The position numbers and the translations under genes were made by a program. 64,000 nucleotides of DNA from Pseudomonas fluorescens (GTDB lineage Bacteria; Pseudomonadota; Gammaproteobacteria; Pseudomonadales; Pseudomonadaceae). The DNA is taken from NCBI RefSeq assembly GCF_000968015.1, contig NZ_LACH01000017.1, positions 124,001 to 188,000 on the forward strand, given 5' to 3'. This document shows, piece after piece, positions 16,465 to 26,690 of this stretch (within the stretch, counting starts at the first letter, position 1; the number at the start of each line of letters is the position of its first letter). The notes beneath the pieces were generated by a model. That model was not told where the DNA came from. It made no database searches and saw nothing but the letters and a program-made list of their open reading frames with translations.

Positions 16465-17381
16465 TCTTTGCCCTCCATTTCTTTGGCCTGGCTACGGTTG
16501 AACAGGATGATCGGCACAATCAGGATCGCCAGCATCACCACCGCCAGGGCAGACGCCACCGGCCAGTCACGGTTGTTGAAGAACTCTTGCCAGAGCACTT
16601 TACCGATCATCAGGGTTTCCGGACCGCCAAGCAGTTCCGGGATCACGAACTCGCCCACCACCGGAATGAACACCAGCATGCAACCGGCGACGATGCCGTT
16701 CTTGGACAGCGGAATGGTGATCTTCCAGAAGCTGTTGAAGGTGCTCGAACCCAGGTCGGAGGCGGCTTCCAGCAGGCTGTTGTCGTGCTTCACCAGGTTG
16801 GCGTAGAGCGGCAGGATCATGAACGGCAGGTACGAATAAACGACACCGATGTACACCGCGAGGTTGGTGTTGAGGATCTGCAGCGGTTCGTCGATCCAGC
16901 CCATGGTCATCAGGAAACCATTGAGCAGACCGTTGTTGCTGAGGATGCCCATCCACGCGTAAACGCGGATCAGGATCGCGGTCCAGGTCGGCATCATGAT
17001 CAGCAGCACGAGTACCGTTTGCATCTCTTTGCGGGCACTGGCAATGGCGTAGGCCATCGGGTAGCCGATCAGCAAACAGAGGACAGTGCTGATCAGCGCC
17101 ATCTTCAGCGAGCCGAGGTAGGCGGCGATGTACAACTCGTCGCCGGCCAGCATCGCGTAGTTGCTCAGGTTAAGCAGCAACTGCACTTTTTGGTCGAGGT
17201 AGCTGTAGATCTCGGTGTACGGCGGAATGGCCACGTCGGCTTCGGCGAAGCTGATCTTCAGGACGATGAAGAACGGCAACATGAAGAACAGGAATAGCCA
17301 GATGAACGGAACCCCGATGACCAGCTGACGGCCACCGGGAATTATTCGATTGAGGCGGCGTTTGAATTTGCGCATGTTCAT
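16461..17381 (-). CDS. spuG: Polyamine ABC transporter permease SpuG (PotH-like)
   Basis: The protein has 306 residues from ATG 17381, chosen because it overlaps the spuF stop by four bases (ATGA). It has a basic N-terminus (MRKFKRRLNR), about six membrane segments (VIGVPFIWLFLFFMLPFFIV first) and the EAA loop EAASDLGSSTFNSFWKITIPLSKNG. It pairs with SpuH to form the channel. Confidence 0.94.
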   Translation of the reverse strand: MNMRKFKRRLNRIIPGGRQLVIGVPFIWLFLFFMLPFFIVLKISFAEADVAIPPYTEIYSYLDQKVQLLLNLSNYAMLAGDELYIAAYLGSLKMALISTVLCLLIGYPMAYAIASARKEMQTVLVLLIMMPTWTAILIRVYAWMGILSNNGLLNGFLMTMGWIDEPLQILNTNLAVYIGVVYSYLPFMILPLYANLVKHDNSLLEAASDLGSSTFNSFWKITIPLSKNGIVAGCMLVFIPVVGEFVIPELLGGPETLMIGKVLWQEFFNNRDWPVASALAVVMLAILIVPIILFNRSQAKEMEGKE

Positions 17382-18520
17382 GAGCGAAGTACCACGCCGC
17401 TGTCGTCTTCCCAATACACGTAAACCTGGTCACCCCAGGTTGGGCGCTGGCCACGGCGCTCGGCGTTGGCGACGAAAGACTGGACGATCTTGCCGCTCGG
17501 CAGCTCGACGTAGAACACCGAGTGGCCACCGAGGTAGGCGATGTCATGCACCTTGCCGCTGGACCAGTTGTATTCGCAAGTCGGCATGGTCGGTGTCACC
17601 AGCAGTTTTTCCGGACGGATCGCGTAGGTCACGGATTTGTCCTGCACCGAGGTGCTGATGCCGTGGCCCACGTAAATCTGGCGGTCCAGGTCCTTGCAGG
17701 TGATGGTCGCGTGGCCTTCAGCGTCGTCGATCACTTCACCGTCGAAGATGTTGACGTTGCCGATGAACTCGCAGACCAGGCGGCTGGTCGGGGTTTCGTA
17801 GATGTCGATCGGGCTGCCGATCTGGGCAATCCAGCCCAGGTGCATGATCGCGATGCGTTCGGCCATGGTCATGGCCTCTTCCTGGTCGTGGGTCACCATG
17901 ACGCAGGTTACGCCGACCCGCTCGATGATCTCGACAAGCTCAAGCTGCATTTGCGAACGCAGCTTCTTGTCCAGAGCACCCATCGGTTCGTCGAGCAGCA
18001 ACAGCTTCGGTCGCTTGGCCAGGGAACGCGCCAGGGCTACACGCTGACGCTGGCCACCGGACAACTGATGCGGCTTGCGCTTGGCATACTGCGTCATCTG
18101 AACCAGCTTGAGCATGTCCGCGACACGGGCATCGACTTCAGCGGCGGGGATTTTGTCCTGCTTGAGGCCGAAGGCGATGTTCTGCGCCACGGTCATGTGC
18201 GGGAACAAGGCGTAGGACTGGAACATCATGTTGATCGGCCGCTCGTACGGCGGCATGTCGGTGATGTCTACGCCATCGAGGAAAATGCGCCCCTCCGTGG
18301 GCCGTTCGAAGCCTGCGAGCATGCGCAGCAACGTGGATTTGCCCGATCCCGAACCGCCGAGCAGGGCGAAAATCTCGCCTTTCTTGATTTCCAGGGACAC
18401 ATCGTCCACGGCAATCGTCTCGTCGAACTTCTTCGTGACCCGGTCGATTTTGACCAACACCTGTTTAGGTGATTGGTCGCCCTCGAGGGCTTTCTTATAG
18501 GCGCCGGAGGCAACTGCCAT
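17378..18520 (-). CDS. spuF: Polyamine ABC transporter ATP-binding protein SpuF (PotG/PotA-like)
   Basis: The protein has 380 residues. Walker A is GGSGSGKST, the signature is LSGGQRQRVALARSL, Walker B is LLLLDEP with GALDKKLR, and the H-loop lies in VMVTHDQEEAM. The C-terminal third (from about 290) is a TOBE regulatory domain (AIRPEKLLV, VHDIAYLGGHSVFYVEL). The length fits PotG. It energises import through SpuG/SpuH; spuE lies 73 bases upstream. Confidence 0.95.
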   Translation of the reverse strand: MAVASGAYKKALEGDQSPKQVLVKIDRVTKKFDETIAVDDVSLEIKKGEIFALLGGSGSGKSTLLRMLAGFERPTEGRIFLDGVDITDMPPYERPINMMFQSYALFPHMTVAQNIAFGLKQDKIPAAEVDARVADMLKLVQMTQYAKRKPHQLSGGQRQRVALARSLAKRPKLLLLDEPMGALDKKLRSQMQLELVEIIERVGVTCVMVTHDQEEAMTMAERIAIMHLGWIAQIGSPIDIYETPTSRLVCEFIGNVNIFDGEVIDDAEGHATITCKDLDRQIYVGHGISTSVQDKSVTYAIRPEKLLVTPTMPTCEYNWSSGKVHDIAYLGGHSVFYVELPSGKIVQSFVANAERRGQRPTWGDQVYVYWEDDSGVVLRS

Positions 18521-18593
18521 TTACGAAACTCCCAGAAAAAAAGAGTGCAGTTCGCTCAAGGTGAGCCAACCTTGGATAGTTTGAGCCTTGTTG

Positions 18594-19733
<1,140 letters not shown>

Positions 19734-19822
19734 TTACATGACAGTCATGGCTGCCCAGCAACAAAACCGGCGCGCAACTTACCCTCGAAAAACCGTTCCA
19801 GCAAAACTTTTATACGGATAAC

Positions 19823-19922
19823 TGTAGGAGCGAGCCTGCTCGCGATGGTCGTCAACGATAACGCTGGGTGCCTGACACCCAGCGGTGCTCTCAGGTTCAG
19901 CGCGAGCAGGCTCGCTCCTACA
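19823..19922. repeat. REP variant between spuD and spuE, with nested stem
   Basis: Outer arms are TGTAGGAGCGAGCCTGCTCG (19823 onwards) and the complement ending at 19922. Between them is a perfect 9-bp stem (19862-19870 with 19876-19884; CGCTGGGTG and its complement). It lies inside the spu operon, just after the spuD stop. Confidence 0.88.
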
Positions 19923-19928
19923 GGTGTA

Positions 19929-21041
19929 TTACTTACCGGATTTGATCTTGGTCCAGCTGCGAGTCAGGATCCGCTGGGTCGCGGCCGGCAAGTCGGCAAT
20001 CGCGTACAGCTTGGCCAGCACGTCAGCCGGCGGGTAGATGCCTGGATCGCTGGTGATGTCTTTATCAACCAGTGCAGTAGCTGCCGCGTTACCGTTCGGG
20101 AAGCGTACGGCGTTGGTGATGGCGGCCATGACTTCCGGCTTTTGCAGGTAGGTCATGAACTTGTAGGCGCCTTCGACGTTTTCGGCATCTTTAGGGATGG
20201 CGACCATGTCGTAGAAGCTGCCAGCACCTTCTTTTGGAATGTTGTAACTGACTTTCACCTTGTCACCGGCTTCAGCCGCACGGGACTTGGCCTGGTAGAT
20301 GTCGCCCGAGTAACCGACGGCCACGCAGATGTTGCCGTTGGCCAGGTCGGAGATGTACTTGGACGAGTGGAAGTAGGCGATCGAAGGACGAACCTTCATG
20401 ATCAAGGCTTCAGCCTTGTCGATGTCTTCTTTCTTCTGGCTGTCGGTCGGCAGGCCCAGGTAATGCAGCGCCACCGGGATCATTTCGGTTGGCGAATCGA
20501 GCAGGCTGATACCGCACGACTTCAGTTTGGCGGCGTATTCAGGCTTGAAGATCAGGTCCCAGGAATCGGTCGGTGCATCGGCGCCCAGTGCAGCCTTGAC
20601 CTTCTCGGCGTTGAAACCGATACCGATCGAGCCCCACATGTACGGGAAAGCGTGCTCGTTGCCCGGGTCGCTCACCGATACCGCTTTGAGCAGGTCGGGG
20701 TTCAGGTTTTTCCAGTTCGGCAGCTTGGACTTGTCCAGCTTCTGGTAAACACCGGCCTTGATTTGCTTGGCCAGGAAGTTGTTCGACGGCACGACGATGT
20801 CGTAACCGGACTTGCCTGCCAGCAACTTGGCTTCCAGCGTTTCGTTGCTGTCAAAAACGTCGTACACCACCTTGATCCCGGACTCTTTCTCGAAGTTCGC
20901 GATGGTGTCCGGCGCGATGTAGTCGGACCAGTTATAGACGTGCAACACCTTGTCGTCCGCCTGTACCGCACCCGCCATCATGCCCATAAGGGACATGGCG
21001 AGGAGAGTCTTGCCAGCAAGCTTTTTTCCTAATGCCTTCAT
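19929..21041 (-). CDS. spuD: Polyamine-binding protein SpuD
   Basis: The protein has 370 residues with a signal peptide ([22 protein letters not shown]). The PotF-type pattern is [56 protein letters not shown] and the C-terminal SWTKIKSGK. It is a close paralogue of SpuE. It captures putrescine for the SpuFGH channel, by analogy with P. aeruginosa. It starts with ATG at 21041 and is preceded by 169 bases with two hairpins. Confidence 0.92.
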   Translation of the reverse strand: MKALGKKLAGKTLLAMSLMGMMAGAVQADDKVLHVYNWSDYIAPDTIANFEKESGIKVVYDVFDSNETLEAKLLAGKSGYDIVVPSNNFLAKQIKAGVYQKLDKSKLPNWKNLNPDLLKAVSVSDPGNEHAFPYMWGSIGIGFNAEKVKAALGADAPTDSWDLIFKPEYAAKLKSCGISLLDSPTEMIPVALHYLGLPTDSQKKEDIDKAEALIMKVRPSIAYFHSSKYISDLANGNICVAVGYSGDIYQAKSRAAEAGDKVKVSYNIPKEGAGSFYDMVAIPKDAENVEGAYKFMTYLQKPEVMAAITNAVRFPNGNAAATALVDKDITSDPGIYPPADVLAKLYAIADLPAATQRILTRSWTKIKSGK

Positions 21042-21132
21042 GCGTAATGCTCCAAATTTTTCTTTTTTGAACCACTTTGTTCAGCGGCCGAACCCGGACA
21101 ACTGGAACCGCGGCTAGTCTGGCAAGATCCGA

Positions 21133-21203
21133 GGCGGTCTTTCAAGGAAAGGCCGCCCTTCAGGACTGCTCTGAGCGAAAGTTTCATGAGCCCCGCTCAG
21201 AGC
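21133..21203 (-). promoter_or_regulatory. Two hairpins between spuC and spuD
   Basis: One stem is 21133-21143 with 21147-21157 (11 bp with one G-U pair, core GGCGG). The other is GCTCTGAGCG (21168-21177) with its perfect complement (21194-21203), eight bases after the spuC stop. Neither is followed by a T-run, so full termination is unlikely; they may protect or process the mRNA. Confidence 0.5.
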
Positions 21204-21210
21204 CTAGCAC

Positions 21211-22575
21211 TTAGCCCTGCAATGCACTGAGGGTCAGGTCCAGACACTTGCGTGCCTTGGTCACCAACTCATCGATTTCAGCCGGTGTAATCACCAGTGG
21301 CGGAGCAATGATCATGGTGTCGCCCACGGCGCGCATGATCAGGCCGTTCTCGAAGCAGAACGTGCGGCAGATCATGCCGGCGCCCTTGCCTTCATAACGC
21401 TTGCGAGTGGCTTTGTCCTGCACCAACTCGATCGCCCCCAGCAGACCCACCCCACGCACTTCACCCACCAGGGGATGATCGTTCAGTTCTCGTAGGCGAC
21501 TCTGCAAATAGGGTGCCGTTTCTGCATGAACGCGCTCGATAATTTTTTCTTCGCGCAGGATGCGGATGTTCTCCAGTGCCACCGCAGCGGCCACCGGGTG
21601 TCCGGAATAGGTGAAGCCGTGGTTGAAATCGCCACCTTCGTTGAGCACCGCAACCACTTCGTCACGCACGATCAGGCCACCCATAGGGATGTAGCCGGAC
21701 GTCAGGCCTTTGGCGATGGTCATCATGTCGGGTTTGAGGTCGTAGAAATCGGTACCGAACCATTCACCGGTACGGCCGAAACCACAGATCACTTCGTCAG
21801 CCACGAACAGGATGTCGTACTTGGCGAGGATTTCCTTGATGCGCGGCCAGTAGGTGTCTGGCGGAATGATCACGCCGCCGGCACCCTGGATCGGCTCGGC
21901 AATAAAGGCACCGACGTTGTCCACGCCGACTTCCAGAATTTTCTCTTCGAGCTGATTGGCCGCCCAGATACCGAACTCTTCCGGTGTCATCTTGCCGCCT
22001 TCAGCAAACCAGTACGGCTGCGCGATGTGGACGATGCCCGGAATCGGCAAGTCGCCTTGTTCGTGCATGTACGTCATGCCACCCAGGCTCGCGCCGGCCA
22101 CGGTTGAACCGTGATAGCCGTTCTTGCGGCTGATGATGACTTTCTTCTTCGGCTGGCCCTTGATCGCCCAGTAGTGACGAACCATACGCAGCATGGTGTC
22201 GTTGCCTTCGGAACCGGAACCGGTGAAGAACACGTGGTTCATGCCTTGTGGCGCGATGTCGGAGATGGCCTTGGCCAGTTCCAGCACCGGCGGGTGAGCC
22301 GTCTGGAAGAACAGGTTGTAGTAAGGCAGTTCGCGCATTTGTTTGCTGGCTGCATCGGCCAGTTCATCGCGACCGTAGCCGATCGCCACGCACCACAGGC
22401 CGGCCATACCGTCGAGGATCTTGTTGCCTTCGCTGTCCCAGAGGTAAACGCCCTTGGCGTTGGTGATGATCCGCGGGCCTTTCTCTTTCAGCTGTTTGAA
22501 ATCGCTGAACGGGGCCAGGTGGTGATCGTTGCTCAGGGTTTGCCATTCACGGGTTTGCGGATTGTTGCTGGTCAT
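21211..22575 (-). CDS. spuC: Putrescine/polyamine aminotransferase SpuC
   Basis: The protein has 454 residues. It is a class III PLP-dependent aminotransferase: GSGSEGNDTMLRM (phosphate binding), ISRKNGYHGSTVAG, Asp260 in FVADEVICGFGRTG (pairs with the pyridine nitrogen) and the Schiff-base Lys289 in MTIAKGLTSGY. In Pseudomonas SpuC transaminates putrescine or cadaverine with pyruvate. It lies between spuB (60 bases upstream) and the transporter genes. Class III omega-transaminases acting on other amines are the alternative. Confidence 0.93.
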   Translation of the reverse strand: MTSNNPQTREWQTLSNDHHLAPFSDFKQLKEKGPRIITNAKGVYLWDSEGNKILDGMAGLWCVAIGYGRDELADAASKQMRELPYYNLFFQTAHPPVLELAKAISDIAPQGMNHVFFTGSGSEGNDTMLRMVRHYWAIKGQPKKKVIISRKNGYHGSTVAGASLGGMTYMHEQGDLPIPGIVHIAQPYWFAEGGKMTPEEFGIWAANQLEEKILEVGVDNVGAFIAEPIQGAGGVIIPPDTYWPRIKEILAKYDILFVADEVICGFGRTGEWFGTDFYDLKPDMMTIAKGLTSGYIPMGGLIVRDEVVAVLNEGGDFNHGFTYSGHPVAAAVALENIRILREEKIIERVHAETAPYLQSRLRELNDHPLVGEVRGVGLLGAIELVQDKATRKRYEGKGAGMICRTFCFENGLIMRAVGDTMIIAPPLVITPAEIDELVTKARKCLDLTLSALQG

Positions 22576-22635
22576 ACGAATCTCCTTAAAAAAATCAGGT
22601 GAAAGCGCCGCACGATAACGGCGGCGCCCGGCGCA

Positions 22636-23994
22636 TCAGACGGCGAAGAGCAGGAATTCCCGCTCCCACGAACTGATCACGCGCTTGAAGTTTTCATGCT
22701 CGGCCCGCTTGACCGCGACGTAGCCAGTGATGAATTTTTTGCCCAGGTATTTCTCGATCGTCGCGCTGTGTTCCATGCGTTCCAGTGCGTCTTCGATGGT
22801 CAGTGGCAGGCGCAGGTTGCGGCGTTCATAGCCACGCCCCACCACCGGCGCACTCGGGTTGATGCCTTCGACCATGCCGATGTAACCGCAGAGCAGGCTC
22901 GCGGCAATCGCCAGGTACGGGTTGGCGTCGGCGCCCGGCAGGCGGTTTTCCACCCGACGGTTTTGCGGCCCGGCATCCGGAACCCGCAGGCCCACGGTGC
23001 GGTTCTCTTCGCCCCACTCCACGTTCACCGGTGCCGAGGTGTCCGGCAGGAAGCGGCGGAACGAGTTCACGTTAGGCGCGAACAGCGGCAACAGCTCGGG
23101 GATCAGTTTCTGCAAACCACCGATGTGATTCAGGAACAACTGGCTCATGGACCCGTCTTCATTGGAGAAGACGTTCTTGCCGGTCTCGATGTCGATAATG
23201 CTCTGATGCAAGTGCATCGCACTGCCCGGCTCGCCAGTCATGGGTTTGGCCATGAAGGTGGCTGCCACGTTGTGCTTAAGCGCGGCTTCGCGCATGGTGC
23301 GCTTGAACACCAGGATCTGGTCGGCCAGGGACAGGGCATCGCCGTGACGGAAGTTGATTTCCATCTGCGCCGTGCCGTCCTCGTGGATCAGCGTGTCGAG
23401 GTCCAGTTCCTGCAATTCGCACCAGTCGTAGACGTCTTCGAACAGCGGATCGAATTCGTTCGCCGCTTCTATCGAGAAGGACTGCCGACCGGTTTCCGGG
23501 CGACCGGAACGGCCAACCGGCGGTTGCAGCGGGAAGTCCGGGTCTTCGCAGCGCTTGGTCAGGTAGAACTCCATTTCTGGCGCCACGATCGGCTGCCAGC
23601 CCTTGTCGGAATAGAGTTTCAGTACCTTCTTGAGCACGTTGCGCGGCGACAGCTCGATCGGGTTGCCTTGCTTGTCGTAGGTGTCGTGAATCACCTGAGC
23701 GGTGGGCTCGATGGCCCACGGCACCAGGAACACCGCATTCGAGTCCGGGCGGCAGATCATGTCGATGTCAGCCGGGTCGAGCAGTTCGTAATAGATGTCG
23801 TCTTCGACATAGTCGCCGGTCACGGTCTGCAACAGAACGCTCTCGGGCAGGCGCATGCCTTTTTCGGCAATGAACTTGTTGGTCGGCGAGATCTTGCCCC
23901 GGGTGATACCCGTCAAGTCGCCAACCATGCATTCGACTTCTGTGATCTTGTGGTCTTTCAACCAATCGGTGAGCTGGTCGAGGTTGTTACTCAT
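22636..23994 (-). CDS. spuB: Gamma-glutamylpolyamine synthetase SpuB (glutamine synthetase-like)
   Basis: The protein has 452 residues. It has glutamine-synthetase fold motifs: MVGDLTGITRGK in the beta-grasp domain, APEMEFYL, HLHQSI near the ATP site, NSFRRFLPDT, and NRLPGADANPYLAIAA. It ligates glutamate to putrescine (PuuA-type reaction), allowing later oxidation and release of GABA. It ends 60 bases before spuC and starts 37 bases after spuA. A second homologue, spuI, is divergent on the other side. Confidence 0.93.
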   Translation of the reverse strand: MSNNLDQLTDWLKDHKITEVECMVGDLTGITRGKISPTNKFIAEKGMRLPESVLLQTVTGDYVEDDIYYELLDPADIDMICRPDSNAVFLVPWAIEPTAQVIHDTYDKQGNPIELSPRNVLKKVLKLYSDKGWQPIVAPEMEFYLTKRCEDPDFPLQPPVGRSGRPETGRQSFSIEAANEFDPLFEDVYDWCELQELDLDTLIHEDGTAQMEINFRHGDALSLADQILVFKRTMREAALKHNVAATFMAKPMTGEPGSAMHLHQSIIDIETGKNVFSNEDGSMSQLFLNHIGGLQKLIPELLPLFAPNVNSFRRFLPDTSAPVNVEWGEENRTVGLRVPDAGPQNRRVENRLPGADANPYLAIAASLLCGYIGMVEGINPSAPVVGRGYERRNLRLPLTIEDALERMEHSATIEKYLGKKFITGYVAVKRAEHENFKRVISSWEREFLLFAV

Positions 23995-24031
23995 AAATGC
24001 CTCTTAGGCTTGGTTTCCTGACTCTTATAAG

Positions 24032-24808
24032 TCAGGCGTTGTTTGACGCATCGGCGTCGCGTTGTAATGCGCGCTTACGGCAGGCATCGCCAAATGCCTG
24101 GAAGATCGCAAGGTAATCCGGGTTTGAGCATACCTGCCATTCGGGATGCCATTGCACCCCCAAAGCAAAACCCTTGCCCTGCGAGACCGAGACGGCCTCG
24201 ATCAACCCGTCGGGAGCCAAGGCCTCAACGCAAAGGCCCGGCGCCAGACGTTCAACGCCCTGACCATGAATCGAATTGACGTGAATCTCGCTCGCCAGGC
24301 CCAGACCTGCGAGCACACCACCCGGTTGGATGTGCACCGGGTGACTTGGCGCATACTGTCCTTCAAGCGGTAGGCTATCGTCTTCACGGTGATCCATGAA
24401 TGGACCGGCTTCGTGGACTTTTTGATGCAGGCTACCGCCGAACGCCACATTCATTTCCTGGAAGCCGCGACAAATACCGAGCACGGGAATACCGGCCTCG
24501 ACGGCGGCGCGGATCAACGGGAGGGTGGTGGCATCGCGTGCAGAATCATGAGCAGTGCCCGGCGCGCTGGCTGGGCCGCTATAGTGAAACGGTTCTATAT
24601 TGGAAGGAGAGCCCGTAAAGAGAATGCCATCCAGACCGTCCAGAATATCGGACGGTGCCAGCAAATCGGCCAGAGACGGAAGAATCACTGGCAGGCCCTT
24701 GGCCGCTGAGGCCACGGCGCGGACGTACTTGTCGCCACTGATGTGATAAGCATGCAGACCGATCTGCTTAGAGCAGGCGGTGACGCCGATTAACGGCAGG
24801 CGAGACAT
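24032..24808 (-). CDS. spuA: Gamma-glutamyl-GABA hydrolase family protein SpuA
   Basis: The protein has 258 residues. It is a class I glutamine amidotransferase-like hydrolase (PuuD type): the nucleophile Cys113 lies in VLGICRGFQEMN, and the His-Glu pair in GVQWHPEW (about 218-222). It removes glutamate from gamma-glutamyl-GABA or related intermediates. First gene of the spu operon; the 278 bases upstream are shared with divergent spuI. Confidence 0.92.
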   Translation of the reverse strand: MSRLPLIGVTACSKQIGLHAYHISGDKYVRAVASAAKGLPVILPSLADLLAPSDILDGLDGILFTGSPSNIEPFHYSGPASAPGTAHDSARDATTLPLIRAAVEAGIPVLGICRGFQEMNVAFGGSLHQKVHEAGPFMDHREDDSLPLEGQYAPSHPVHIQPGGVLAGLGLASEIHVNSIHGQGVERLAPGLCVEALAPDGLIEAVSVSQGKGFALGVQWHPEWQVCSNPDYLAIFQAFGDACRKRALQRDADASNNA

Positions 24809-24961
24809 GAAGCACCCCGGTATTATTGGTGTTATGGGTTTGAATCGAGCTTAGCCTTGTTCATTTTTTTACACAACACCCCCGTAAAAAATACAACACG
24901 GCCCGCTCAAACCCGCAGGCGCTAAATCGCTCAAAGGCATAAAAACGCCCCAAAGTGCCTC

Positions 24962-24986
24962 AAAAAAGCCCAATGGGTGCTTTTTT
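24962..24986 (+). promoter_or_regulatory. Hairpin with T-run in the spuA/spuI intergenic region
   Basis: The stem is AAAAAAGC (24962-24969) with GCTTTTTT (24979-24986), 100 bases before spuI. It reads as a weak terminator in both directions. A perfect palindrome CGGCATGCCG follows at 25013-25022. Regulation by either is an inference. Confidence 0.4.
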
Positions 24987-25086
24987 AGGGCAAAAAAGGC
25001 CTCGCTTGACTTCGGCATGCCGTTCGGGTTGACTGGAATCCGAAGAGATCAATGATTGATATTTTTAACAACAAAGGTGTTGCATC

Positions 25087-26463
25087 ATGTCGGTACCCCC
25101 GCGTGCCGTTCAGCTTAACGAAGCGAACGCGTTCCTTAAGGAACATCCTGAGGTTCTGTACGTTGACCTTCTGATTGCGGATATGAATGGTGTGGTGCGC
25201 GGCAAGCGCATTGAACGCACCAGCCTCCACAAGGTTTACGAGAAAGGCATCAACCTGCCGGCCTCTCTATTTGCTCTGGATATCAATGGCTCGACGGTGG
25301 AAAGCACCGGCCTGGGCCTGGACATCGGCGATGCTGACCGAATCTGCTATCCAATCCCTGACACCCTGTGCAACGAGCCTTGGCAGAAGCGCCCGACCGC
25401 GCAACTGTTAATGACCATGCACGAACTCGAAGGTGCACCTTTCTTCGCGGATCCCCGTGAAGTCCTGCGTCAAGTTGTTGCCAAGTTCGACGAGATGGGT
25501 CTGACCATCTGCGCCGCGTTCGAACTGGAGTTCTACCTGATCGACCAGGAGAACGTGAACGGTCGCCCACAACCGCCTCGCTCGCCAATCTCCGGCAAAC
25601 GCCCGCATTCGACACAGGTCTACCTGATCGACGACCTCGACGAATACGTCGACTGCCTCCAGGACATTCTGGAAGGTGCGAAAGAGCAAGGCATCCCTGC
25701 CGACGCAATCGTCAAGGAAAGTGCCCCGGCGCAGTTCGAAGTGAACCTGCACCACGTTGCCGACCCGATCAAGGCCTGCGACTACGCGGTCCTGCTCAAG
25801 CGTCTGATCAAAAACATCGCCTACGACCATGAAATGGACACCACGTTCATGGCCAAGCCTTACCCGGGCCAGGCAGGAAACGGTCTGCACGTCCACATCT
25901 CGATTCTTGATAAAGACGGCAAAAACATTTTTGCCAGTGAGGATCCCGAGCAGAACGCCGCACTGCGTCACGCGATCGGCGGTGTGCTCGAGACCCTACC
26001 GGCGCAGATGGCTTTCCTCTGCCCGAACGTCAACTCCTACCGTCGTTTCGGCGCACAGTTCTACGTGCCGAATGCTCCATGCTGGGGACTGGACAACCGT
26101 ACTGTTGCGGTGCGTGTACCGACGGGTTCCGCCGACGCGGTCCGTCTGGAACACCGCGTTGCCGGCGCCGATGCCAACCCGTACCTGCTGATGGCTTCGG
26201 TCCTGGCAGGCGTGCACCACGGTCTGGTCAACAAGATCGAGCCTGGCGCCCCCGTGGAAGGCAACTCCTACGAGCAAAACGAGCAAAGCCTGCCGAACAA
26301 CCTGCGCGATGCATTGCGCGAGCTGGACGACAGCGAAGTCATGGCCAAGTACATCGATCCGAAATACATCGATATCTTCGTCGCCTGTAAAGAGAGCGAG
26401 CTGGAGGAGTTCGAACACTCCATCTCCGACCTCGAGTACAACTGGTACCTGCATACCGTGTAA
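25087..26463 (+). CDS. spuI: Gamma-glutamylpolyamine synthetase SpuI (glutamine synthetase-like)
   Basis: The protein has 458 residues from ATG 25087, with AAAGG upstream. Glutamine-synthetase motifs are VDLLIADMNGVVRGKRI, CAAFELEFYLID, GLHVHISILDKDG, CPNVNSYRRFG and EHRVAGADANPYLLMAS. It is a paralogue of SpuB, and the two may differ in amine preference. It is divergent from spuABCDEFGH, as in P. aeruginosa, and ends at a good terminator. Confidence 0.93.
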   Translation: MSVPPRAVQLNEANAFLKEHPEVLYVDLLIADMNGVVRGKRIERTSLHKVYEKGINLPASLFALDINGSTVESTGLGLDIGDADRICYPIPDTLCNEPWQKRPTAQLLMTMHELEGAPFFADPREVLRQVVAKFDEMGLTICAAFELEFYLIDQENVNGRPQPPRSPISGKRPHSTQVYLIDDLDEYVDCLQDILEGAKEQGIPADAIVKESAPAQFEVNLHHVADPIKACDYAVLLKRLIKNIAYDHEMDTTFMAKPYPGQAGNGLHVHISILDKDGKNIFASEDPEQNAALRHAIGGVLETLPAQMAFLCPNVNSYRRFGAQFYVPNAPCWGLDNRTVAVRVPTGSADAVRLEHRVAGADANPYLLMASVLAGVHHGLVNKIEPGAPVEGNSYEQNEQSLPNNLRDALRELDDSEVMAKYIDPKYIDIFVACKESELEEFEHSISDLEYNWYLHTV

Positions 26464-26480
26464 GTGGTTGCAGTAAAAAC

Positions 26481-26517
26481 AACGCCGCCGGCTGATAAAG
26501 CCTGCGGCGTTTTTTTA
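26481..26517 (+). terminator. Rho-independent terminator of spuI
   Basis: Stem AACGCCGC (26481-26488) with GCGGCGTT (26504-26511), followed by a T7 run, 17 bases after the spuI stop. Confidence 0.9.
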
Positions 26518-26534
26518 TGGCCGCCTTCGGCGGA

Positions 26535-26625
26535 TCGCGAGCAAGCTCGCTCCCACAGGGGATTTCCTGTGTACACAAAACTTATGTTCGCTGGAGATCA
26601 AATGTGGGAACGAGCTTGCTCGCGA
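26535..26625. repeat. REP pair, family A
   Basis: Inverted arms (26535-26557 and 26603-26625); the second has one change (GGAACGAG). It lies after the spuI terminator and before the TetR gene. Confidence 0.88.
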
Positions 26626-26690
26626 TGGCGTCCTGGCAGACAACATCAAACCCTGCTCGTACAATGCCCGCTGCCCCGCAGGAGACACCG

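Noticed and set aside
25029..25063. Sigma70 promoter for spuI from TTGACT at 25029
   Set aside because: No good -10 box at the right spacing; not supportable by eye.
26517..26690. Longer N-terminus for the TetR regulator
   Set aside because: The added part is translated REP sequence; a good ribosome site supports ATG 26691.
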